From CADEDV01 sp036383515 (GTDB lineage Bacteria > Bacteroidota > Bacteroidia > Chitinophagales > Chitinophagaceae): a stretch of DNA of 64,000 nucleotides. Each line of letters begins with the position of its first letter. The first letter of the stretch is position 1. The position numbers and the translations under genes are program-made. This document shows, piece by piece, positions 37,480 through 46,729 of the stretch. The notes under the pieces are model-generated. The model searched no databases. It was given only the letters and a program-made list of their open reading frames with translations, and was not told where the DNA came from. Location: NCBI GenBank assembly GCA_036383515.1, contig DASVOE010000020.1, positions 15,357 through 79,356 of the forward strand, read 5' to 3'.

Positions 37480-39858
37480 ATGAGAAGTTTTATCATCAGT
37501 ATTTTACTGGTTATTGTTTTGAATGCAGGTGCTCAAAACATTTACAACAATCCCAACAGCAATCACGGTAATAAGTTTGAGCAATTGGGAGCCAGTCTGC
37601 CCACCCCTAATGAATATCGCACAGCCAGCGGTGCACCCGGTCCTAAATACTGGCAACAGCGCTGTGATTATGATATTAAATGTGAACTGGATGAAAAAAA
37701 CCTGAAGTTGAATGGTAGCGAAACAGTTACCTATTTCAATAACTCACCAAACGAATTGGTGTATTTATGGTTGCAGCTGGATGAGAACCAGCATAGCAGT
37801 GTGAACAATGCGAATTATCAAACCAGTAATTCGATGAATACACAGGTAAGCCAGCAACAATTAGATCGGGACGATGAAACAAAAACAGATAACGGTTATG
37901 GCTTTAATATATTAACCCTGACAGATGCAACGGGGAAACCATTAAAGTATACTGTCAATAAAACAATGATGCGGGTTGAGTTACCCCTGCCATTAAAAGC
38001 AGGACAGCGTTTTGTTTTTAAACTTGACTGGAATTATAAAATAGCGGATCGCCTGGGCAAAGGTGGTCGTGGTGGTTATGAATATTTTCCTGAAGATGGA
38101 AATTATTTATTTACTATGGCGCAATGGTATCCCCGTCTTTGTGTGTACAGCGATTTTCAGGGCTGGCAAAATCACCAATTCACAGGTCGTGGTGAATTTG
38201 CGCTGACATTTGGAAATTTTAAAGTAGCGATGACGGTGCCGGCTGATCATGTGATCTTATCAACCGGTGAATGCCAGAATTATCCGGCTGTATTAACGGC
38301 TGCACAACTGGCCCGCTGGAATAAAGCACAAACTTCTTCTGACCCCCTGGAAGTAGTGACGCTGGAAGAAGCGAAAGCAGCAGAGAAACAAAAAAGTGAA
38401 AAGAAAAAAACATGGATATTCAAAGCAGATAATGTCCGTGACTTTGCATGGGGCAGTTCAAGAAAGTTTATCTGGGATGCAATGGCGACAAAAGTAGAAG
38501 GCAAAAAGATCATGTGTATGAGCGGCTATGCAAAGGAAGCCTATAGTTTGTATAGAAAATTTTCAACCAAAGCAGTCGAGCATACCATTAAAACGTATTC
38601 CAAATTCACGTTGCCTTATCCTTATCCCGTTGCCCAAAGTATTGAAGCTTCCAATGGAATGGAGTACCCAATGATCTGTTTTAATTTCGGGCGAACAGAA
38701 AAAGACGGCACTTATAGCGAGAGCACCAAAAACGGAATGCTGGGCGTAGTGATCCATGAAGTAGGTCACAACTTTTTCCCCATGATCATCAACAGCGATG
38801 AACGCCAGTGGAGCTGGATGGATGAAGGGTTGAATACATTTGTGGAATACCTGACAGAAGAATTATGGGATAATAAATTCCCTGTGCGTCGCGGCCCAGC
38901 AGCTTACATTACCGATTATATGAAATTGCCTACTGATCAGTTGGAACCCATCATGACCAACAGTGAGAATATTGTGCAATTCGGACCTAATGCTTATTCA
39001 AAACCAGCGACCGGTTTAAATATTTTACGGGAAACAATCATGGGTCGTGAGTTATTTGATTATTCATTTAAAGAATATGCAAGAAGGTGGGCTTTCAAAC
39101 ATCCGGAGCCAGCTGATTTCTTCCGTACAATGGAAGATGCGAGTGGTGAAGACCTTGATTTTTTCTGGAGAGGATGGTTCTTCAGCACCGAGGTTTGTGA
39201 TATTTCATTGGATTCAGTGAAATATGCAAAACCCGACCTGGCGGCTGTTCAGCAAGAAACCAGAGAAAGAAATCCTTTACGCAGTATTGATAAACCATTG
39301 GTGCCCGTTTTTGACGACATCAGTAAGGTCAGGAACCGGGCCGATAAAAAAATTGTTTTTCAAACAGATGCAGATACGTCTGTCCGTGATTTCTACTGGC
39401 GTTATGACCGTGGTATCGAACCTTATGATACTTCTAAATTGGAAGTAAGGCCACGGGATAGTAAACCTGAGCCTTTAACAAATGCCGAAAAAGCAAAGTA
39501 TGCCAATAAGAATATGTATGAGCTCACCTTCAGCAATAAGGGTGGTCTTGTGATGCCCATCATTATTGAATGGACATATAAGGATGGTACCAAAGAAATT
39601 GAAAAGATACCGGCGCAGGTATGGCGGTTAAATGAAAGCAAAGTAGTAAAAACATTTATCAAGGATAAAGAAGTGGCTTCTATAAAACTGGATCCGATGA
39701 AAGAAACAGCGGATATCAATGAAAGCAATAATAGCTGGAATACCATTGCTGAGCCTTCCCGCTTTACAATGTTCAAACAAGCACAGACAGGCAGAAGAAA
39801 TGGTGGTAGCCAGGCTGGAAACCCCATGCAAAAAGCACAGGAGAAGAAAGGGTTTTAA
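37480..39858 (+). CDS. M1-family zinc metallopeptidase, copy 2
   Basis: A 792-residue paralogue of the preceding gene, with a signal peptide (FIISILLVIVLNAGAQ), HEVGH at 426-430 and E449 in WMDEGLNTF, and the same GMEYP and C-terminal layout ending KAQEKKGF. The N-termini share NKFEQLG, LPTPNE and RTASGAPG. All catalytic residues are kept in both copies, so both should be active; substrates are unknown. The two may differ in specificity loops. Confidence 0.92.
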   Translation: MRSFIISILLVIVLNAGAQNIYNNPNSNHGNKFEQLGASLPTPNEYRTASGAPGPKYWQQRCDYDIKCELDEKNLKLNGSETVTYFNNSPNELVYLWLQLDENQHSSVNNANYQTSNSMNTQVSQQQLDRDDETKTDNGYGFNILTLTDATGKPLKYTVNKTMMRVELPLPLKAGQRFVFKLDWNYKIADRLGKGGRGGYEYFPEDGNYLFTMAQWYPRLCVYSDFQGWQNHQFTGRGEFALTFGNFKVAMTVPADHVILSTGECQNYPAVLTAAQLARWNKAQTSSDPLEVVTLEEAKAAEKQKSEKKKTWIFKADNVRDFAWGSSRKFIWDAMATKVEGKKIMCMSGYAKEAYSLYRKFSTKAVEHTIKTYSKFTLPYPYPVAQSIEASNGMEYPMICFNFGRTEKDGTYSESTKNGMLGVVIHEVGHNFFPMIINSDERQWSWMDEGLNTFVEYLTEELWDNKFPVRRGPAAYITDYMKLPTDQLEPIMTNSENIVQFGPNAYSKPATGLNILRETIMGRELFDYSFKEYARRWAFKHPEPADFFRTMEDASGEDLDFFWRGWFFSTEVCDISLDSVKYAKPDLAAVQQETRERNPLRSIDKPLVPVFDDISKVRNRADKKIVFQTDADTSVRDFYWRYDRGIEPYDTSKLEVRPRDSKPEPLTNAEKAKYANKNMYELTFSNKGGLVMPIIIEWTYKDGTKEIEKIPAQVWRLNESKVVKTFIKDKEVASIKLDPMKETADINESNNSWNTIAEPSRFTMFKQAQTGRRNGGSQAGNPMQKAQEKKGF

Positions 39859-39930
39859 GCCCTCCTAAATCCTCCCTAAAGGGAGGACTTGTCTTAACAC
39901 AGACCCTTAGAGTTGAAGTTTGTTTATAGT

Positions 39931-39968
39931 ATGCCATCTGCTAAAATGCGGATGGCATTTTTTATTTA
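39931..39968 (+). terminator. Intrinsic terminator of M1 copy 2
   Basis: ATGCCATCTGC / GCGGATGGCAT (one G-U pair), followed by a run of T. It is preceded by the same ACACAGACCCT-AGAGTTGAA block as the terminator after copy 1, so the duplication included this region. Confidence 0.85.
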
Positions 39969-40047
39969 TGGTCACCAGGGTTTCCTGCTCTCTATTATAA
40001 ATGATGCAAAGAGGTGGGCTAAAGTAGAATTGTCATTACTTTTAATC

Positions 40048-40869
40048 ATGATCAGGAAAATCTTTGCAGCGTTAGTAATAGTTTTTATTATCACGACTAC
40101 TCATGCAGCAACTGTTGATACTATTCCCATCTACAGTAAGGCGATGGATAAAAGTTTTAATTGCGTGGTAATAAAACCTCTGTCTTATAAAAAGAGAAAA
40201 CAGGAATACCCCGTGGTTTATTTATTACATGGCTATGGCGGTTCATACAGCAACTGGATCAATCTTGTTCCCGGATTAAAAAAATATGCAGACGATTACC
40301 AGTTCCTGGTTGTTTGTCCGGATGGAGGTTATAGCAGTTGGTATTTAAATAGCCCCTTAGATTCTTCCTTTCGTTTTGAAACCTATATCAGCACAGAAGT
40401 TCCCGCCTGGATCGATGCTCATTACAATACAGTTAAAAACAGGAACGGAAGAGCTATTACCGGCTTAAGCATGGGCGGGCATGGTGGTTTGTTTTTAGGT
40501 TTCCGGCATGCAGCTATTTTTGGAGCCTGCGGTAGTATGAGTGGTGGCGTGGATATGCGTCCTTTTCCTAAAAATTGGGAGATCAGTAAGCGCATTGGCG
40601 ACTCAGCACATTATGCCATGAACTGGAAAGAGTATTCTGTGATAACAGTGATCGAACAAAAACCCAAAGACTCTCTTGCCATTATCATAGACTGTGGCAC
40701 GGAAGATTTTTTTTATACGGTGAACCGTGCTTTGCATGAAAAGATGCTTGCCCTAAAAATACCACATGATTATATTGAACGACCCGGCAAACATGATTGG
40801 AAATACTGGGCTAATGCGGTGAAGTACCAATTGTTATTTTTCAGGGAGTATTTTGAAAAGATGAAATAA
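40048..40869 (+). CDS. Exported esterase (alpha/beta hydrolase, esterase D-like)
   Basis: A 273-residue secreted hydrolase. The start at 40048 gives a signal peptide (KIFAALVIVFIITTTHAA); the frame continues upstream through the terminator hairpin and is rejected there. The nucleophile elbow GLSMGG has its serine at about 141; the oxyanion region is YLLHGYGGSYSNW. The catalytic Asp and His are probably in IDCGTEDFF and GKHDWKYW. The family (feruloyl esterase, mycolyltransferase-like) hydrolyses ester bonds; the substrate is unknown. Confidence 0.87.
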   Translation: MIRKIFAALVIVFIITTTHAATVDTIPIYSKAMDKSFNCVVIKPLSYKKRKQEYPVVYLLHGYGGSYSNWINLVPGLKKYADDYQFLVVCPDGGYSSWYLNSPLDSSFRFETYISTEVPAWIDAHYNTVKNRNGRAITGLSMGGHGGLFLGFRHAAIFGACGSMSGGVDMRPFPKNWEISKRIGDSAHYAMNWKEYSVITVIEQKPKDSLAIIIDCGTEDFFYTVNRALHEKMLALKIPHDYIERPGKHDWKYWANAVKYQLLFFREYFEKMK

Positions 40870-40906
40870 AGCGCTTCGTCCTTACGTTTCGATGCAAATC
40901 AATTGC

Positions 40907-41788
40907 ATGCGGAAGTCTTTTTATTTAGCAGGCCTTACTGCTTTTTTTTCAATCCTTCTCCTCTCCTGCGCTGATAGTTCAAAAACTGAAAAGGAAATAA
41001 TCAAAGCAATGGAAGAAAGCCTGAATAGCTCAAACAAGATAATGAGCTATTCAAGTCTAACAATTTTTTTGGCTTTACAAGAAAAGATTGATGATCCGAT
41101 GACCCGTTACAAAGCTGAGATATGGTATCCAAAGGCCGAACACATCCAAAATCTTTCTAAAAACTGTTATGACTATATTGAATCTTTAAAAAAAGAATCA
41201 GGCCTTTCTGCAGAAAAATCTACAGGGCTTTTAAAGAAATTAAAATCCTATAAAGCTGAAGTTTTGAATGTGGATTCGTTTATAAAAAAGGAATTTACTG
41301 ATGCAATCCTTATTTCAGAATTTGCTGATTCAACGAATATTTCTGAAGAAAGTTTTTTTGATATGTTCTTTAAAACCACTTCAAAAGAATCAACGAATGC
41401 TTTTTTAACCAAGCTTCAGAACAATGTCAAGCGTTTAGAAAATAGAACGATGGCTTTTTGCAATGATCATATCATGGTCCATCGTCCTTTTTATGATTTA
41501 TATAATGTAATAATTGAGCAGAACAGCCAAATAGTCGGGAAAAGTAAAGAAATTAAGATCACTGCAGGCGTTGGATCGTTTAGCAAAATGGCAAATGCGA
41601 AGATTACAATTAATAATGAAATTATACCCTTGAATGAAAATGGAGTGAGTCTGTATAAAATTAAAGCACCAAATAAGTCTGGAAAATACAAATTACCTGT
41701 AAGAATTCAATTCATTGATGAAAACGGAAAAACACAAATTATAGAAAAAAATGTTGAATATTCCGTAGCCAAAGAATGTGATCAATAA
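40907..41788 (+). CDS. Lipoprotein with GldM-like domains
   Basis: A 293-residue lipoprotein with lipobox LLSC at about 16-19. The central part (KIMSYSSLTIFLALQEKI, WYPKAEHIQNLSKNCYDYI) and the later region (ITAGVGSFSKMANAKITIN, GKYKLPVRIQFIDENGK) recall the first two periplasmic domains of the gliding/type IX secretion protein GldM. It lacks the GldM transmembrane motor helix and the C-terminal domains, so it would be outside the motor. The similarity is from memory of the family, not a search. No gld gene is adjacent. The start at 40907 gives the signal peptide directly. Confidence 0.6.
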   Translation: MRKSFYLAGLTAFFSILLLSCADSSKTEKEIIKAMEESLNSSNKIMSYSSLTIFLALQEKIDDPMTRYKAEIWYPKAEHIQNLSKNCYDYIESLKKESGLSAEKSTGLLKKLKSYKAEVLNVDSFIKKEFTDAILISEFADSTNISEESFFDMFFKTTSKESTNAFLTKLQNNVKRLENRTMAFCNDHIMVHRPFYDLYNVIIEQNSQIVGKSKEIKITAGVGSFSKMANAKITINNEIIPLNENGVSLYKIKAPNKSGKYKLPVRIQFIDENGKTQIIEKNVEYSVAKECDQ

Positions 41789-41800
41789 ATTTTACAACTA

Positions 41801-42511
41801 TCAATACCCCGTGCTTCCATCTCTCGTCCTCACTTTTTTCTTACCGGAGTTTTTCTTTTCATAATCCAATATGGCCTGTGGCTTTGTCACTATTTTTTTC
41901 CCGGCACTATCAGTAGCGGCTTTACCGGTGCTTACATTAATTGGTTTTATCTCCCCATCATCTCCTTCTGTTCCTTCATTCCCGGTTTGCAGTTTATTTA
42001 AAAAATAGTGTTCCGTTTTTTCAACTCTTCCCCACATCGGGTCATAATATGTCCAGGTGCCATGCCGGTTTGTTTTTCCTTCTACTTTTACAATCACCCA
42101 ATCAACCAATTTAGTCGGGTCTTTCAGATCATACACCGCCACCGTGTCCATTGTTTTTTGCGGATCTACGGCCCGCCAGCTTTCTTCCCTTTCCAATATT
42201 CCTGCCTGCGTATAATAACGGGCCTTACCATCAAGGCTGCCCCAGCGATAATTTTCTTCAGCAATCTTATCACCCATCAACGAAAAACGAATCCAGAGCC
42301 CATCTTTTTTATCATTTAAAAAATAACCCTGTTCATCATAACCGGGCTCTCCGCGCAATGCCTCTGCATGCAAAACCCAGGGCCCCTGCTTCCTGCCTTT
42401 CATATCCACACAATTAAGTGTATCACCTTTTACGCTGATGATATAACTTTTCCAGGGCTGGCTAAAGCCGCTCATAGAAATAAGAAAAAGGAAAACAGGA
42501 ATAAATCGCAT
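41801..42511 (-). CDS. Exported MORN-repeat-like protein
   Basis: A 236-residue secreted protein (signal FIPVFLFLISMSGFSQ). It contains several YFLNDKKDGLWIRF- and GKARYYTQAGILEREESW-like segments that match the variant MORN repeat common in Bacteroidota, and a low-complexity polar C-terminus. Such proteins lack a defined function. It is convergent with the GldM-like gene, only 12 bases between the stops. Confidence 0.75.
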   Translation of the reverse strand: MRFIPVFLFLISMSGFSQPWKSYIISVKGDTLNCVDMKGRKQGPWVLHAEALRGEPGYDEQGYFLNDKKDGLWIRFSLMGDKIAEENYRWGSLDGKARYYTQAGILEREESWRAVDPQKTMDTVAVYDLKDPTKLVDWVIVKVEGKTNRHGTWTYYDPMWGRVEKTEHYFLNKLQTGNEGTEGDDGEIKPINVSTGKAATDSAGKKIVTKPQAILDYEKKNSGKKKVRTRDGSTGY

Positions 42512-42558
42512 AGTTTAGTAAGTTTATGCCTTTACAATAACGCCAAAACTGTTCGTTT

Positions 42559-45192
42559 ATGCTGTCAAAATTAGGCCAATTTCTGCTGTTGCCTGCCTTA
42601 TGTTTTATTACAATACCCGGTTATACACAAGTAAGTCCTACTCCTGCTGCGGAGAGAATGAAAATAGTGGAACAACGGAAAGCATTGGAGAGTAAATCCG
42701 TACTCAACGAAGTAAAATTCCGCAATATCGGTCCTGCTATCATGAGCGGTCGTGTAGTAGACATTGATGCCAATCCTGAAGATCCTACGGAGTTTTATGT
42801 AGCGTATGCTACCGGTGGTTTATGGCATACTACCAACAATGGACAAAGTTTTGTTCCTATCATGGATAGTTTAGATATGTTGTTCATTGGTGATATTGCG
42901 GTGAACTGGACAACCAGGACTATATGGGTAGGCACGGGAGAGGTCAACAGCAGTCGCTCCTCTTATGCTGGCGTAGGTGTATATAAAACCAGTAACAACG
43001 GTAAGACATGGGAATATTTGGGCTTGCCAGAATCACATCATATTGGAAAAATTCAATTGCATCCCACCAATAATAATATTGCATGGGTAGCGGTATTAGG
43101 TCATTTATATTCTGCGAATAAAGAAAGAGGTGTTTACAAAACAACAGATGGCGGCAAAACATGGAAACAAACATTGTATGTTGATGACAATACAGGCTGT
43201 GTTGATCTCGACATCAATCCTGCAAATCCCAATGAAGTATATGCTGGCATGTGGTACCGTGTTCGCCGGGCCTGGAAATTTGAAGAAAGCGGAAAGACAA
43301 GTGGCATTTATAAAAGCAATGATGGAGGTGAAACCTGGAAGCTGGTTTCCGGTGCTGGTTCAGGATTTATGACAGGTGATAAAATTGGTCGTATTGGTAT
43401 AGCTGTTTATCCAAAAGATCCCACTATTGTTTGGGCGGTCGTTGACAACAATACTCCCAAACCAGATACTGCAAAAAAGAATGATACGCTATATAAAAAA
43501 GAGGATTTTAAAAATATCAGCAAAGAGCAGTTTGAACAACTAAAGACAAATTTGATCGATACTTTTTTGCGTAAAAATGGTTTCCCCAGGAAATATGCAG
43601 GAGTCATCGTTAAAGAAATGGTGAAGACCGATAAAGTAAAGCCATCAGCGCTATGGGATTATTTAGACAGTGATGATGGTTTTCAGAATACAGGCATTGC
43701 AGGTTGCGAAGTATATCGCAGTAATGATGGCGGACAAACCTGGAAGAAGGCGAATGAAAAACCGATCGGCATTTTTAATACTTATGGTTATTACTTTGCC
43801 AAAATCTATACGTCGCATTACAATCCCGATAAAGTTTTTATTCTTGGCTTTAATGCCATGATGTCGTCCGATGGAGGCAAAACCTTTAAAAATATTGATA
43901 AAGGAAATGTGCATGCTGATCATCATGCACTGTGGGTAAATCCCAAAAAAGATTCGCATATCATCAATGGTAATGATGGCGGCGCTAATATTTCGTATGA
44001 CGATGGCGCCAACTGGTTCAAAGCAAATATGCCAGCAGTGGGTCAGTATTATGCGATCACCGTTGATGATGCTAAACCATATAATGTGTATGGCGGCTTA
44101 CAGGATAATGGAAGCTGGTGGGGGCCTTCCACTCATCGTGAAGATGTGGGATGGATTGATAATGGACAATATGGTTACCGTGGTGTTAATGGCGGTGATG
44201 GCATGCAGGCCCAGGTAGATACAAGAGATAACGCAACGGTATATTCCGGATCACAGTTTGGAGTGTATGGTCGTTACAACAAAGAAAAAAGAGGTTCACA
44301 AAAATTTCTCCGTCCGCAACATGAACTGGGAGAAAAGCCATTACGTTTTAACTGGCAAACCCCTATCCTGCTGAGCAAGCATAACCAGGATGTATTGTAT
44401 TATGGTACTAACCGTTTGTATCGTTCATTAAACAAGGGCGATACGTTGATTCCCATGAGTGCAGAGCTTACCAATGGAAGAGTGACGGGCAATGTTCCCT
44501 ATGGAACTTTAACGACTATCAGTGAATCGCCTTTACGGTTTGGATTGATCTATACCGGCACCGATGATGGTAATATCCATGTTTCAAAAGACGGTGGCTA
44601 TACCTGGGAGGCCCTGAGCTCGACGAAAGACAGTAATGAAAATATAAAAAAAGAAAAAGGGAAATCAACTCTTCGACAAGCGCAGGGTTTGCAAACTAAT
44701 TCACTCTGGGTGAGTCGTGTCACCGCCTCACAACACAAAGAAGGAAGAGTGTATACCTCACTTAACGGTTATCGCTTTGACAATTTCGCTCCTTACCTGT
44801 ATGTTAGTGATGATTATGGAATGACATGGAAACAAATTGGTAAGGATCTTCCGTATGAACCTATCAATGTAGTGAAAGAAGATCCGAAAGATGAGAATAT
44901 AATTTATGTAGGTACAGATGGTGGCCTGTATGTAAGTTTTGACGGCGGCAATTCTTTCATGCTATGGAATGGAGGTCTGCCTAAATCTGTTCCCATTCAT
45001 GATATTGCCATCCAGCAACGGGATAATGAAATTGTTTTGGGTACGCATGGCCGCAGCCTCTATGTTAGCAAACTGGAAGATGTGCAGGGCATCAAAAAAG
45101 ATCCCGATTGGCTGAAGAAAAAACCTAAAGAGAAACCGGTGGAAAGAAGAAGGTCTGATGAAGATGATGAAGCAGAACCTGAAATTGATTGA
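42559..45192 (+). CDS. Large exported beta-propeller with Asp-box (BNR/VPS10-like) repeats
   Basis: An 877-residue secreted protein (signal to about 24). At least ten Asp-box motifs (S/T-x-D-G-G-x-T-W type: TTDGGKTW, SNDGGETW, SNDGGQTW, SSDGGKTF, SKDGGYTW, SDDYGMTW and others) are spread along the chain, indicating a sortilin/VPS10-like propeller of the WD40/YVTN/BNR superfamily. It is widespread in Bacteroidota, with unknown role. Residues about 690-715 hold a Lys-rich stretch followed by TLRQAQG, the translation of a dispersed repeat, so this loop looks like an insertion. The C-terminus is Lys/Arg/Glu-rich. Confidence 0.88.
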   Translation: MLSKLGQFLLLPALCFITIPGYTQVSPTPAAERMKIVEQRKALESKSVLNEVKFRNIGPAIMSGRVVDIDANPEDPTEFYVAYATGGLWHTTNNGQSFVPIMDSLDMLFIGDIAVNWTTRTIWVGTGEVNSSRSSYAGVGVYKTSNNGKTWEYLGLPESHHIGKIQLHPTNNNIAWVAVLGHLYSANKERGVYKTTDGGKTWKQTLYVDDNTGCVDLDINPANPNEVYAGMWYRVRRAWKFEESGKTSGIYKSNDGGETWKLVSGAGSGFMTGDKIGRIGIAVYPKDPTIVWAVVDNNTPKPDTAKKNDTLYKKEDFKNISKEQFEQLKTNLIDTFLRKNGFPRKYAGVIVKEMVKTDKVKPSALWDYLDSDDGFQNTGIAGCEVYRSNDGGQTWKKANEKPIGIFNTYGYYFAKIYTSHYNPDKVFILGFNAMMSSDGGKTFKNIDKGNVHADHHALWVNPKKDSHIINGNDGGANISYDDGANWFKANMPAVGQYYAITVDDAKPYNVYGGLQDNGSWWGPSTHREDVGWIDNGQYGYRGVNGGDGMQAQVDTRDNATVYSGSQFGVYGRYNKEKRGSQKFLRPQHELGEKPLRFNWQTPILLSKHNQDVLYYGTNRLYRSLNKGDTLIPMSAELTNGRVTGNVPYGTLTTISESPLRFGLIYTGTDDGNIHVSKDGGYTWEALSSTKDSNENIKKEKGKSTLRQAQGLQTNSLWVSRVTASQHKEGRVYTSLNGYRFDNFAPYLYVSDDYGMTWKQIGKDLPYEPINVVKEDPKDENIIYVGTDGGLYVSFDGGNSFMLWNGGLPKSVPIHDIAIQQRDNEIVLGTHGRSLYVSKLEDVQGIKKDPDWLKKKPKEKPVERRRSDEDDEAEPEID

Positions 45193-45193
45193 T

Positions 45194-45224
45194 AAAAAAA
45201 CGGGAGAAAGCCTCCCGTTTTTTT
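45194..45224. terminator. Bidirectional intrinsic terminator
   Basis: CGGGAG / CTCCCG with a 5-base loop and runs of A before and T after. It lies between the convergent propeller and aroQ genes. Confidence 0.85.
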
Positions 45225-45260
45225 ATGTCTTGTATAAATGCAGAAAGTGAAATATAAATT

Positions 45261-45689
45261 TTATTTTTTTTGAGCAGCTAATAAATATTCCATTGCCAAC
45301 TCATATCCTTTCAACCCCAAACCAAATATACTTCCCGCTGCTTTACCGGAAACATGAGAGAGTTTACGAAAATCTTCCCGGGCATGCACATTGGAAATAT
45401 GCACTTCAACCACCGGTGCTTTGATAGCAGCTATAGCATCACCGATAGCAACAGAGGTATGCGTATAACCGGCGGGATTAAGAATGATACCGTCATGATC
45501 AAAACCTACCCGTTGCAATTCGCCGACCAGTTCTCCTTCTACATTACTTTGATAATAATGTAAGGTGTGCCCGGGGTATTTGGTCTTTAATTGTTCGAAA
45601 AATTGTTCGAAAGGCATATTACCATAAATATCTGTTTCTCTTTTACCCAGCAGGTTGAGGTTAGGTCCGTTGATGATAGCTATTTTCAT
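45261..45689 (-). CDS. aroQ: 3-dehydroquinate dehydratase, type II
   Basis: A 142-residue enzyme of the shikimate pathway that dehydrates 3-dehydroquinate. INGPNLNLLGKRETDIYG holds the active-site loop with the flexible-lid Arg and Tyr, ILNPAGYTHTSVAIGDAI the Asn and Thr that bind substrate, and VEVHISNVHARE the catalytic His. The size is typical for the dodecameric type II enzyme. It is a stand-alone gene. Confidence 0.95.
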   Translation of the reverse strand: MKIAIINGPNLNLLGKRETDIYGNMPFEQFFEQLKTKYPGHTLHYYQSNVEGELVGELQRVGFDHDGIILNPAGYTHTSVAIGDAIAAIKAPVVEVHISNVHAREDFRKLSHVSGKAAGSIFGLGLKGYELAMEYLLAAQKK

Positions 45690-46100
45690 AAATCGAATTT
45701 ACAGCTTATTGATATAGGATTTTATTTTAGCCAGCTCTATTATAAATTAATGAAAGTGGAATATTATTACTGATAAAGTTGATCAGTGTAAAAATAAATC
45801 CAGAAGGAATAACATGCTTATAAAATCGATTCAAATGTCAACAAAAACCTCCAGGTCTGGTAGAGAGATAAAAAAAACCTTCCCATTTTATCAACGATCA
45901 AAAATTTGTAAGAGGAAAATTTTTAACGTAAATGTGTTGAAACACAAAGACACAGTGGCACAAAGATGTTTTTAAAACAACTAGCTTTCCCCCGTGTCTT
46001 GGTGCCTTAGCGGCTCCGTGGTTCAAAAAATTTAGAATAGTAGGTGAAAAAAATTAATAGTCAGAGGGGTGACATAAAATTTGCAATGTAATATAAACTA
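45690..46100. other. Gene-free region upstream of aroQ
   Basis: No credible gene. It carries an inverted repeat at 45937-46026 and otherwise AT-rich sequence; the aroQ promoter should lie at its left end. Confidence 0.5.
45937..46026. repeat. Imperfect inverted repeat, CACAAAGACACAG type
   Basis: A TTGAAACACAAAGACACAG arm and a CCGTGTCTTGGTGCC...CTCCGTGGTTCAA arm are imperfect complements. The left arm resembles DNA inside the 3' end of ilvE (59505-59543). Confidence 0.65.
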
Positions 46101-46649
46101 TCAACCCTCCGAATTTACCTCCAGATCTGACCGCAACAAACTATACATCATCAAACTGATCCGTTTACCTTTCTTCATTTCGCTTTCTCGCAATGTGCCT
46201 TCGTAGCTAAATCCCAACTTTTCAGACACCCGGCAACTGGCCTCATTCCCTTCTTCAATCACGGCTTCCAGCCGATGCAGTTTCCAGTTAGCAAATAAAT
46301 GACGAATGATCACCGGCATCACTTCCTGTATAATTCCCCGCTGCCAGTACTCTGGCAATAACCAATACCCGATCTCTGCTTTTTGATGCACCGAATGATA
46401 AGCATTCATACCTGCAACCCCGACAGGTAACAAAGTTTGTTTGTCCACGATCTTCCAGTGGCAACCGGTGCCGCTTTCCCATTCCCTGGTATAAAAATCC
46501 ATTTGTCCTTTGGTTTCTTCAAAAGTTTCATACCATACACCATAATAAGAGATCACCTGCGGATCGCTTAACCCTTTAAAAATAAAAGTCTGGTCCTGGG
46601 GAACAATTTGCCTTAACCAAAATCGTTGGGATTCTAATGCAGAGAACAC
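46101..46649 (-). CDS. GNAT-family N-acetyltransferase (RimJ-like)
   Basis: A 182-residue acetyltransferase with a GTG start. It shows the RimJ/RimL layout: ALESQRFWLRQIVPQD at the start, EIGYWLLPEYWQRGIIQE (acetyl-CoA site) and NEASCRVSEKLGFSYEGTLRE at the end. It may acetylate a protein N-terminus or a small amine. It follows carA on the same strand, with an inverted repeat between. Confidence 0.88.
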   Translation of the reverse strand: MFSALESQRFWLRQIVPQDQTFIFKGLSDPQVISYYGVWYETFEETKGQMDFYTREWESGTGCHWKIVDKQTLLPVGVAGMNAYHSVHQKAEIGYWLLPEYWQRGIIQEVMPVIIRHLFANWKLHRLEAVIEEGNEASCRVSEKLGFSYEGTLRESEMKKGKRISLMMYSLLRSDLEVNSEG

Positions 46650-46667
46650 AATAAAGATTTGAAATTT

Positions 46668-46722
46668 AAAAGTAGAAAGTAAAAATAAAACCCGGCTTGC
46701 GCAAACTCCGCTTTCTACTTTT
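46668..46722. repeat. Inverted repeat, AAAAGTAGAAAG type
   Basis: Perfect 12-base arms AAAAGTAGAAAG / CTTTCTACTTTT, 31 bases apart, between carA and the GNAT gene. A similar element (AAAAAGTAAAAA / TTTTTACTTTTT) lies between leuC and leuD. Confidence 0.6.
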
Positions 46723-46729
46723 TAATTTT

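Noticed and set aside
39913..40047. N-terminal extension of the esterase
   Set aside because: It reads through the terminator hairpin of the upstream gene; the ATG at 40048 gives a clean signal peptide.
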